From: Anaeramoeba flamelloides
Lineage: Eukaryota; Metamonada; Anaeramoebidae
Direction: 5' to 3'
NCBI GenBank assembly: GCA_027625915.1
Contig: JANTQA010000032.1
Span: 1,302,001 to 1,366,000 of the forward strand
DNA: 64,000 bases
The position numbers were made by a program, and so were the translations under genes. Shown here piece by piece: positions 44,497 to 55,700 of the stretch (its first letter is position 1; every line of letters begins with the position of its first letter). The notes under the pieces were generated by a model. It saw only the letters and a program-made list of their open reading frames with translations, searched no databases and was not told the DNA's origin.

Positions 44497-45990
44497 ATGG
44501 ATCAAACAATCTACGATGTATTCAAAGGACTTTTAAATAACAAAGACATGCATGATGTCGTTTTAAAAGTTGACGGATCAACAATTTACGCACATTCTCT
44601 TGTCTTGGCATCAAGTGGCGAATTTTGGAAGCAATGCTTTTATGAAGGCAAAAACAAGGACTTTTATAGCTTTGATAGCAAAAATCAGAAATGGACCTTT
44701 GAAATTTCCGATCTTAGCAAGGCCCATTTATTGGATCTTTTAGAATTCTGTTATACACGCGTCCCAAAATTACGTGACGACAACGTTGTTAAAACATTCA
44801 AATTCTGTGAAAAGTTCCCAATGGAAGTCATGAAGAACCACTGTGGAGAATTTCTCGCCAAAAACATTACCGAAAACAATGTCATGGAAATCCTCCAAGA
44901 ATTTAAGGTCAAATCCTTAGAAGAGCAAGCATTTAAATTCCTTGCTGAAGATGTTGCCCCATGGAAAAAGAAGGATCTCTTTGTTGGATGCCAAGATCCT
45001 GAATTAATTACCAAGATCATCAAAATCGAACAAATTGGCGCTCCAGAACTTTTCGTTTTCAGAAGACTTGTTGAATACGGAAAAGACTTGTGTAAAAAAG
45101 AAGGAATGGAAGATAACCCAGAAAATTTAAAATCTGTCCTCGGAGACTATCTCCCACTCATCAGACTTGATCTCATGACAAGAAAGGAATTTTCTGAAAT
45201 CTCCAAAACCATGCTTTACACCATCGAACAATTATGTGACGCCTCATTCAAAACACTTTCGAACTTTGATTGTAAAAAGCACCCAATCTCAAGAGGACCA
45301 CCAATTATCAAAAAGGAAAGAATGAAAATTCTTCACATGAGTGCAAACGGACAAGACTGGTGTGAAAATACCAAAAAATCGATCATGTCAACAGGCATTT
45401 CCCAAATTACAATGATCAATGCCGAAACACAAACACCAACACTTGAAGAAATGCTCAAGCATCACGTTGTCTGGGTCAACTCATGTAGATCTTTCCACAA
45501 CCCACAAGAAGTTGGTGACAGACTCGCCTCCTTTGTTGAAGCAGGTGGTAGCGTTGTCGTCTGTGCTGCTCATACCTTAAGAAACGATAACGCCAAATGG
45601 GTCATGCAAGGTAGATTAACCACTGGCGGATTCTTGCCAATGAGCAAGGGTGCCCTTAAACAAGGTAAAAGATCCAAATTAGGCGCCATCATCCAAAAGG
45701 AACATTTGATCGTCGAAAACGTCAAGAAATTCGAAGGCGGAAGATTCTCTTCAAGAATCCTTGGACAACCAACTGAAGGTGCTGAACTCATCGCCAAGTG
45801 GTCCGACGGCACACCTCTCATCTTAGAAAAGAAAAAGGGTGAACGATATGGTGTCGTTGTTGTTCTTAATATCAGACCACCTAACTCAGACCTCGATAGA
45901 AAATACTGGAACAAGAAAACTGATGGTGCTCTCATGATCGCTAATGCTGTAGAATATGCAGGTGGTGAATCGAAATTAAAATTTGATTAA
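44497..45990 (+). CDS. BTB/POZ-BACK protein with C-terminal amidotransferase-like (ThuA/GATase1-like) domain
   Basis: 497 residues, single exon. The ATG at 44497 is the first in frame; the open frame upstream has none. The BTB domain (about residues 8-115) has MHDVVLKVDG and YAHSLVLASSGEFW; a BACK-like helical region follows (about 118-260). From residue 276 the protein changes to an alpha/beta fold: MKILHMSANGQDW, HHVVWVNSCRSF, RLASFVEAGGSVVVCAAHTL and RYGVVVVLNIRPPN, the strand-loop pattern of ThuA/class I glutamine-amidotransferase-like domains. The usual nucleophile elbow Cys is not evident, so a binding role is more likely than catalysis (inference). BTB-BACK proteins often serve as CUL3 adaptors. 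Codon use is clearly richer in C at third positions (GCC, GTC, CTC, ATC) than in any neighbour, suggesting high expression. Confidence 0.82.
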   Translation: MDQTIYDVFKGLLNNKDMHDVVLKVDGSTIYAHSLVLASSGEFWKQCFYEGKNKDFYSFDSKNQKWTFEISDLSKAHLLDLLEFCYTRVPKLRDDNVVKTFKFCEKFPMEVMKNHCGEFLAKNITENNVMEILQEFKVKSLEEQAFKFLAEDVAPWKKKDLFVGCQDPELITKIIKIEQIGAPELFVFRRLVEYGKDLCKKEGMEDNPENLKSVLGDYLPLIRLDLMTRKEFSEISKTMLYTIEQLCDASFKTLSNFDCKKHPISRGPPIIKKERMKILHMSANGQDWCENTKKSIMSTGISQITMINAETQTPTLEEMLKHHVVWVNSCRSFHNPQEVGDRLASFVEAGGSVVVCAAHTLRNDNAKWVMQGRLTTGGFLPMSKGALKQGKRSKLGAIIQKEHLIVENVKKFEGGRFSSRILGQPTEGAELIAKWSDGTPLILEKKKGERYGVVVVLNIRPPNSDLDRKYWNKKTDGALMIANAVEYAGGESKLKFD

Positions 45991-48900
45991 ATTAATTTTT
46001 TCATTTTTTATTTTATATAATATATTATTTTCGATTTTTTTTTTACGAAAAAATTATTGTATCTAGTTAACTGTTTTCAAACCCAAAACATCTTTACTTT
46101 CCTTTTACAAATTTTCCTCTAAAATAAAAACCTTTGAATTATTTTGATTGATTAAAAGTTTTGATTGTTTTTATTTAATACTTGATTTTACAATCTCTTA
46201 TTAACTTGAATAGATTCAATTCTATTCAAAAGCTTTTTTGTTTAAATTTGAGAAAATGTAACGTGTTGAGAATGAATTTTTTAAAAATTAATTTTACATC
46301 AAGTATTTAGTTACAAATAAAAATTTCCTTTCTTTTAAAGAGAGAAAATTTTATATACAGCCTTTCCAAAGTAACAATGAAATTTTTTCAATATCAAATA
46401 ATAATGTTGATAGAGATTTTTAAATGGTTGAATAGGGGAATAATTAAGCTCATATTGAAAAAAAAATTTCCCAAATAATCCAATATTCTAAGAATTTTAT
46501 ACTGATTTTCAAAAAATAAATTTTCAGAACCAAAAATGACTCTAAACCCCAAAAATTCGTTGGGAAACCAGATATTATTTTTCAAAAAAAGAACCTTTTT
46601 TTTGATCACATAGAAGATTATTTTTTATAAGGGGCTCATTTATGAAACAAATTTTTAAAGGGGATTTTTGTTCTCATATTGAATTTTTTGAAAATCTTAT
46701 TCTGAATCAAAATTTGATATTGAAAAAATTCCAAAGTGGCCTTGTAATAGTTACATATCTTTTTGCCAAGGGTGATTTTTTCTCACACCCCGTGAGTAGA
46801 ATAAGAATAATTCAAAAATTGGAAAAATTGACGAGAGTGAGAGATTTGGAATTTTTAAAAGATGTAACAAGATTATTTGAATTATATATATTATTCCTGA
46901 AAAAAAAAATGTTACATTACAACTGCGTGGTTATTTTTTCTCTACCTGGAGTTTAATATATCATTAAATAGGGATTTCAATTTAATAAAAATACCTTTTA
47001 ACCCAGATAAAACAGTTTTGTACATTATCAAAATTATTATTAGTTTTGAAAACAATCAGAAATTTTTAACAAATATATATATTGCTCGAAATATTCATTT
47101 TTTTACACCATAACACTTTAATAAAAATTCTTTTTTTTAGAAAAATTTCTGACTATTTAATATACTTAATTTTACAACGGTTTCAAGATTTTTATATCTA
47201 TTTCTTTTTTTGCAAAGTTTTGTGCTCCTCGTCATTAAATAATAATAATAATAATAAATAACATTAAGATTTTTTTTTTTTTGAAAATTATAATATGAAT
47301 TTTTTTTATCATAGTCAATTAGAATCTAAAGAATTCTTTCCTTGCCTTATAAGGATTTTTTTTTTTTTTGAGAGAAATAAAAAAGATAAAACAAATATAT
47401 TTATTTAGATTTCCAAGTTGGTTTTAGGAGTGGTTAAATAATATATATTAAAATAATCATTTATACTTATCAACCAAACACAAACTTTTTTTATGATTTT
47501 TTTTTTAATTAAACGTTAATAAACCATTTTAAAAAGTACCTCTTTTATTGATATTTACCAATTATTTTTTGAAAATATAAAATTTAGTTTTGTGTAGATC
47601 TTATAAAAAAAATTTATATGTAAATGTGTTTTTGTTTATAAAAGGGATGAGTTAACTTAATAAAATCAATTTATTAATTTATGATTTATTTTTAAAAAGT
47701 TTAATATTTTATTTTTGCAAGATACAACTCAGAAAAGTAATCTATGATTTCGGTTCACGTTTAATTTGACTATTAAAACTAGTATATACCTTTTTTTATC
47801 TTTATGGTGGTAAGTAATTATATATTTAAAAATAATAAAACAATGTATTAGTATAGAAATCAAAAATACACCAATTTAAGTCACAAAAAACCTAACAAAG
47901 TGTAAAAATAAATTGAAATAAAAGTCAAATTATCAAATTTTGATTAACACTTTATCAAAAATAATCAGATCTATTTATTTTAAAAAAATATATTCTTCTT
48001 TAAATGTTAAAATACTTCTTTTTCTAGTTTTCAAAAATATTAAAAAAGTGTTGAAAAAAAAAATTTACTATTGAAAACTCTTGTAACAAATCATTCGTCC
48101 TTACACGTTATAATTGTTCAATCAATTTAAATAGTTACCCAAAATAAAAGAAAATTGATTTTCTCTGTTTTTCATATAAAGTTATATCATTCCAAAATAT
48201 CAAAAGATAAATTTGATTTTAAAAATTAAATTTCATTTATAAATAAAAAAATGCGTTCAAGAAGTATATTTAAAACCATTCAGAAAATTATTTGAGAAAA
48301 ATATTCATTCTAAATTAATGTGAATGTTTTACAACAAGTACTAATTATTCTTTATTATTTCTTCAAAAAAATATATTAAAAAAATATCTAAGACATAAAT
48401 AAGTAATAAAATAAATTTGTTTTATATTTAAATTAGCTACAAAAATATAAATAAATTTATGAACTAAAAATTTATACTAACAAAAAATCAATTTTTAGAT
48501 TCTCTCTTTTTTTTTTTTTTATCAAAAAAACTAGAAAAAAAATTAATTTTAATGAAAAAATGCCTTTCCAGGGTTTGGTTAATGTTCATATTTTTTTAAA
48601 TACATCTACTATATAAATAGATAAATATAAAAATTGTAGATTTTTTGCTATCCAATTTTGTTGTTTTTCAATTCGAAACTAAATTCTCAACTCTTAAAAA
48701 TTCTCAAAATATTGAAATTTGAGATTTTTGAAAGTAGATTGGGGTTAAAAAAAATATTTTTCATCAAATTGATAGAAAACCTTTACAAAAAGTACCAAAA
48801 AAATAAAAAAAACTTATTCAAAAATCGTAATCTAAAAGTGTATTTAAAAATAAAAACCTGATGATGTTAAATACATTTTTAATCCAATTACAATCTCCTC

Positions 48901-49772
48901 ATATTTGTTTGTTATTTGGTTAAATCATTGTTCTGTAATAATATTAATGTAAGAGTCAAGAAAAATACTATTATTTTTCTGGAAATATTTTTCGAATTTT
49001 ATTGGGAAAAATTTTTTTTATTTTCTATTCTTTTGAATTTAACAGAAATCAAGTGATTACCTTCTCAAAACAAAACAAGTTACGTTCCTTCCTAACTACA
49101 GCTTGGAATGTTATTCTATTAAAAGAAGAATTCAATTTGGAAAAAAAAAGGAAAAAATTTTTCATTTAACAATACAAAAATATTAGAATTTTTAACTAAA
49201 ATTCATTTTTTTCGATTTAGTTTTAAAGTTCTTGAAAAGAAGGACCCACGTAATTGGTTTTTGTTAAATGAGTTAGATTGTTTTTCAAAAATAATTTACC
49301 TTCAAAAATTTTTCACAAACTGTTTATGTTTTGACAACTTCGAATCGAAAAATTGGAAACTGAAAAAAAGTCAACAACATTTTTTTAGAACCCCTTACTT
49401 TCCAAAGATTGTTTGAGACATCCAAAGAAGAATCTTCTTTTTGTTTTTACAAGAGAAATTTAAAAAAGAAACAACTACAGATGTTTTGATATAAAAGCTT
49501 TTTCTTATAATGATCTTCAAAAGACAAATAACTTGTTGTCTTCTGAAAAACAATTGATAAAAATCATTTCCAAGAGTATAAAGAAACATCAAAGCATATT
49601 TTATAGTTAGATAAACAATTTTGAATTTTTAATTTTTTCCAAAGTTTTTACAAGAAGGATCTTTAAATAAAACAGAAAAAGGAATTCCAAGAAGAATTTC
49701 AAATCTAAACAAATTTAAAACTCATTTTTTATATTTTGATTGAATTTAAAAAATAAATTGTATTTTTTAAAA
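45991..49772. other. Gene-free region between BTB and scaffold genes
   Basis: AT-rich with an ATAATAATA run (47238-47256) and several T-tracts. A 104-codon frame at 46642-46956 starts with ATG, but its residues show no family resemblance. I see no convincing gene, RNA or repeat here. Confidence 0.45.
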
Positions 49773-52700
49773 ATGTCAACCCAAATAATCAATAGCAGTT
49801 TGGAAACGCAAGGAACAAAAAACATTCCAAAACATATGAAAAAATATAAAATTTGTAAACACTTTCTTTGTTTTCATCCTCCTCTCTTTTCTTTTTTTTT
49901 TTTGTAAACAAAACCCTTTTTAAAAATGTTTTTTCTATTCCCAAATCGAAAACAAAAAAACAAAATAAAGTCGAAAGGGAATATTTAGGCCCCGATCTTG
50001 ATTTAAATGCAATCTCCAAACTTGGGTCAAAAAAAGAAAAAAACAAACACCCTGTTTATGTTGATTCAAAAGGTAATTATTACGATTTAAATTATTGTTT
50101 ATTGGATTCTGAATCTCTTCAAACAGGTACCGGAGAATGGGAATTCAACACAAAAAAAACAGAAGAAACTTCAAATAACCAAAAAGATATTGAAGTTGAT
50201 CCAGAGTTGACAGAAAAAGAATTGCTCAACAAATTTGCACCAAAAAAAAGCGAAGAAATTTCTCTATTCCCACAGCCCGATCAATACGAAACATTCAATG
50301 AATTTGAACAAGCAATCCTTGACTGGAAAAAAGAAACCGAAAAAGGAATTGGGTTTTTACAAATTCCAAAGCCAATGGGTAGAACTTATTCGAGGCCTTA
50401 TTTTGGTGAGACAGTAAGTTGAAATTTTTTTTTTCTTTTTGTTTTTTTGCTTGTTTTTCAGCAAACCCTTCGTTCTTTTCGACTTTTAAATTATTTATTT
50501 CTTTTTTTTTACTAATGGAAACCCCAAAATCTTACATTTCTTGAACCTTTTATTAAATCAAAAATCAAAAGAGTAATACATCGGATCCAAAAAGTGATAG
50601 CAGGACAAGCGTTTCTTCAATTGGGAGTATAAGTGAAGGTAACAGAGGAAGTATGGATTCACGAGGATCGATTGGAAATCGTATGAGTACGACAGACAAA
50701 AACTTTTCCGATAACTCAACATCAAACTCGAGGTTTAGCGAACAAATAGATCCCTTTGTAAGTCAAATTTTGAATAAGCGTCTGTTAAATTTTTTTCAAG
50801 ACTAAACCAAAATTTCTATTTTTTTTTTCAATTTACGATTTTTTTTTCAATTTTTTTCAAACAATAATCACACAAATAAATAACAGAACCAAATGCCAAA
50901 AACAATGCCAGGAACAAATTTGTTAATGATTGAAAAAAACGAATGGCAAGATCAGTTAATACCCACAGAACCAGATCCTCTTTTTTATGACACACTTGAA
51001 GGTAAACCGATTTTCATATTTACCCATTTTTTTCCCTAAAATTTTTTTTTTTTTTGTTGAGACAATCCGAAAAGAAGAATTAAAAAAACTTTTTCAATGC
51101 TATCTTTTTCAAAATAAATTGAACAGAATTTTCATAAAGCTTTCCAAAAAAAGATTTTATAAATCATGTAACTTTTCAAATTTTTAATATTCTAAAAGAA
51201 GTTTAAATTATTAATTTCCCATTTAGAATTAGGGATTTTGAAATTTTTTTTAATTCTTGAAATGTGAATTTTTCGGAAAGTTGAATGAAATTTTTGTTTC
51301 TTTTTATTTTGAAAGTAACAGACTTTTGAAATTTATTTAAATGAACCAACATCTTAAATCTTTGTATTGGAAATGTTATCACTTTTCTTAAAATCAAATT
51401 TTTGAAAATTTTGTTGTACCATCTAATTGTGGTTGTAAATAGAAAATTTACAGAAAATGAATCTGCCAAACCTTCATTAATTTTAGAATTAAAAAATTTC
51501 AAGATTACCAACAAACACACTACACAACAATAAATTGACATTTTTAATTTTAGCTTTTTTTTTTTAATAGAAGAAAAAATATACAAAAATCGAAAAAGAG
51601 TTAAAATCGGTGTGTTTCATGGACATTTTTTTTTGATTTTCTTCATATAAAGCTTTTAAATCAGATAAAGCCATGTAAATAAACTGTATTTTAAGAAATC
51701 GTATCACTCTTAGAATTAATATTGTGTTGAACAAACTTTTTATGAAAAAATAATGTAAAAAGTAAAAAATAGTTTTTATAACTTCAACAAAATGAAATGG
51801 AAAAAAAAATTTAAAAAACAATCTGTAAAATTTCATTTAATTCTTAATGAATGAAACTGTTTTATTTTAGAAAACTAAATGAAGTTTAGAATACTTTTAA
51901 TGGACGTTTCTATACGTTAATATCTAGACATTCTTTGAATTTGAAGACACAAATTTAGTCACTTCAAAGTTCTCACCTTAACAGACTAAATGCTTTTAAC
52001 ATTTAGCACTTAGCAATAAACTGAAACTGTTTTATTTGATTCTTTTGATCAAATAATTTACTAATTTTTTCTATTTTTAAAAATTTTGTAAACAAAAATT
52101 TCTTATAGAAGATGTTTTTCAAAATTTGGCGTTAATTGAGGAATTATTTCATAAATAAAGAAATTTAATTTTCAATTTTTCCTTTGAAATTTACTTGTTA
52201 TGATTCTGAATTCGCTGAATAAGCATTATTCTAGAGGAAGGAAAAAAGACTAAAAGAGAAAAGATTAAAGGAGAAAAGAATAATGGAGAAAAGAGTACTG
52301 AAAAAAAGACATTTTAACAATTTCAAATGAATTTTTGAAAAATAAAAAAACTCTTTTTTGAACTGAAAAAAATATTAAAAGTAGAATTACTAATTAAAGA
52401 CTAAATTGTAAAAAATAAGAGATTACAAATTTACAAATACCAAAAAATAGTTATTTTTTTCTTTCTTGTTTATAAGTAACTATAAAAAATTCAATTTAAT
52501 TTCTTCAACTTTTGGGAAAAAGTGCAGCAAATTCTTATTGATAAAATTTCAAAAAAAGATCTTTAATTCCAGAATTTTTCCACTATGGAGTTGCTTTTCA
52601 TGTTTTTCATTCATATTTCAGTTGATCACCCATATTCTGATTTAAAATGAGGGGAAAGAAAGAAAGAAAAAAAAACACGAAAAACACCTAATGGTTGTTT

Positions 52701-55700
52701 TCAAAACTTATTTTTTAAAAACAAGAAATAAAGTAAACAAGTTCATTAGAAAAAAGAAATAAGATCATTAGTTTCTTGAGAAAGTTTTAAATCCTATTTT
52801 TTTTTCACCAAAAAATTAAATTTTATTTTATTTTTGACCTCTTTAAAAGATTGAAAAGGATTTAAAGCTTCAAACACACACAAAATAACAAAAATGATAT
52901 AAATTTAGGGTTATTTTTTTAAGGAAACCCTTATGAAAATAAAATGAGATTTGATTGAAAATCAATTGATTTTTTTTTTTATGAAATTTAATGAAATAGT
53001 GTATGGAAGTTACCTGAAATTTTTTAAGGAATTATATGAAAAATGTTGAAATATAAAAGTAAAATATATGAAAATTAAAAGAAAATTTATTGAAATTTCA
53101 AATGAGAAATATTATGTTTGATTCAATCGCGCGAGAAAAGAGAAATACTACCAAAAATAGGAAAAAAAGAAAAAAGATAGTAATAGAAATGTAATAGAAA
53201 TGAAGTTTCTGGATAGAACCATCAAAAGGCCTTCTAACATCATTTTTTCCTAAATTTTTACTTCTTGAGATACATAAATTTATTTAAACACATGACCTTT
53301 CTTTTTATTATTTTATTTTGGACTTTGTAACCCTTTTGTTATTTTTAGATAATTATTTTTGTTGTTATAAGAAGAAAAAAAACTATATATAAAATAAAAG
53401 CAAAATAAAAAGACCTCGAATTCAGCCAAAGTTCTATAACACATTTATTCCAAGGTCAAATAAAAAATAAATCCCAAAAATAAAAAAAAAAAAATAACTA
53501 AATAAAAAGGCTGATGATATTTTTTGTAGATATTTATATCTTTTCAACATTTGTAGATTTTTTCAGGGCCGTGGTTGTTCTCTAAAACATCTGAGCTATG
53601 TTCGATTTCCACAAAGGCCAGTTATTTTTTGAAAAAATTAATTGAAAATTAAAAATAATATACATTTGCCTGGTAAATATCAGCCATTTTAAATCAAGAT
53701 TAAAAATAAGTCATAATAAATGAAGTGTCTTGCTTCGCTCAAACAAAATTTATCATTTTCAACCTGATTGTGAAAAAAAAAAAATAGTCTACAAATGTCG
53801 AGAATCTACAAAAATCTACATTTTACAAAAATCCCCAATAAAAATCCAAAAAATCAGTATTTGTAAACCACAGCACCTGAAAACAATTCAAACAGCCCAA
53901 TTGCAAATGAAAAATACAATGAAATAATTAACAAATAATAATCTTTTTTAAATAATGAGAATTGGTAATGAAGAAAATTTATTGAGTTGAAAAAGAAGAT
54001 ATTAAAACTAAAAATATTAACTTTTTTAAATCTCATTGATCTATTTTATTTACATATTTTGAAAATAACCACCAAACAATTACAATAAAAAAAAAAAAAA
54101 CAATTATATTCAAACAATTTCTAATAATTAAAATAAATCATAAAAAAAATAAAAAAAATTATATTCAAAAAAATTGCTAATATTAAAATAAATTATCAAA
54201 AAAAATCATAATAAAAATACAAAAAAAAAAAATAATAATAATACAAAAAAAAAAAATAATAACAATAAAGAATATGAAAATGCATATCTTAAATGGGGTG
54301 AAGCAGTATTAAAAACAACTGAAATATTACCACCACACCCATCCCAATTTGTTGAAATGTTTGGATTAAAAACTGCATTAGAAATTGAAAAAAAAGAACA
54401 AGAAAGAAGCCGAAAAGAAAAGGCAAGATTATTTCAAGAGTCCATTGAGAAAAAAAAAAAAAAAACCACGATAACTGGGACAAACAATCATTTTATTTGG
54501 AGGCAAAGACTTGAACGAGAGTTGCAATCCTCAATGAGTATTTCTGGGATTGAAGCACTTAATGATTTAATGCTAACAATCTATGGAAAAAGATATAAGA
54601 CAATTTTAAAAGAAATTAAAGAAAGCGAAGAACAAAAACGAAAAAGGAAAGAATTACAGAATAAACAAATGGATGAAGAACAAGATGGCTCTAATACAAA
54701 TTTAATGTTACAATTATCATTTAATCAAGATCAAACAACAAAGTTAGAAAATTTACTTGGGAAATCATTTTCAAGAACTGATTCAATATTGAATATTGAA
54801 GTACCAGTGCAACATAAAATATATGACGAAATTGAGAGATTATGGGAAATTATAAACAAAAACGAATCATATTTTAAATCCCAACTTCGTCCGTTAATTG
54901 GTAGATTTCATGGAAGACTGCCCAAGGACACCGAAATTCGATCTGGAACGAAAAAAAAAAAATCAGATGGAAACACTCGGGTAGGTATAATAAACACATC
55001 ACTATCAACGCTTAATTTAAGAAGAAAAGATTTAACTGGCCCCATGATCGCAAAATCAATGAATTGCCCAAATATAATTAATAAAAAGATAGTAAATTTC
55101 AGTTTATTGGATTATCAATTAAATGATCCAATAAAAATAAAAGAATTGAAAAATCCAAATATTAAAGATAAATTAAAATTTGATATTAAAATGATCGATC
55201 TAAATAATAGGTTAGAACACCTTGAAGCTAGATGTAATCCTAAAATTTATCTAACAAGTACCATTAAAGAACAAAAAAAGGAAATATCAAAAATTATCGT
55301 CGAAGCGAAAAAATTATCCCTGATTCATATTAAAAAAATTTTATGTAATAATATGTTGTTAGATGTTTTTAATAATACTTTAAATGAATATTTTTTTTAT
55401 AAAAATAGAGAAGTTTCTTATATGCAATTATTTTTACAATTAATTAATCCTTATAATTTCTTTCAAATTCTGGATTTGTATATGGAATCTTCCAGTTTGT
55501 TAACCCATGCAAAGGTAAAAAAATTTTCTCTTATATTATTTTATTTTTATTTATTTATGCTATTAATATTTCTTAAAAAATTTTGAACCAACTCTCATCC
55601 TTTAACTAAGATTGAAATCATGATTTTGAAAATTAAAATTTTAAGAACAAGAAGAATTTTTTAAACAAATAATTGTGAAATAACAATATTGATAGAAAAC

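Larger units (their letters stand above)
51002..54270 (+). other. 3269-bp intron 4 of the scaffold gene
   Basis: The donor is GAAG|GTAAACC and the acceptor AACAATAAAG|AATATG, with no pyrimidine tract. It contains a TIR element (51106-51314), a minus-strand AT-rich frame with no resemblance to a gene, and a hairpin with a tRNA-like patch (53520-53830). Confidence 0.65.

Noticed and set aside
46642-46956. 104-codon plus-strand frame with an ATG start
   Set aside because: No domain, no splice partners and residue content close to the background; it could be chance in so long a gene-free stretch.
49868-49970. Start of the scaffold gene at a TTG at 49868 (FSSSSLFFFFF...)
   Set aside because: This part is a T-rich intron end. 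The ATG exon at 49773-49854 joins to 49971 in the right phase.
51203-51836. Two minus-strand frames (127 and 90 codons) within scaffold intron 4
   Set aside because: Phe/Lys/Ile-rich translations of AT-rich DNA, partly overlapping a TIR element; no protein family is visible.
53568-53620. tRNA gene
   Set aside because: A-box-like and B-box-like motifs are on opposite strands and no cloverleaf can be drawn.
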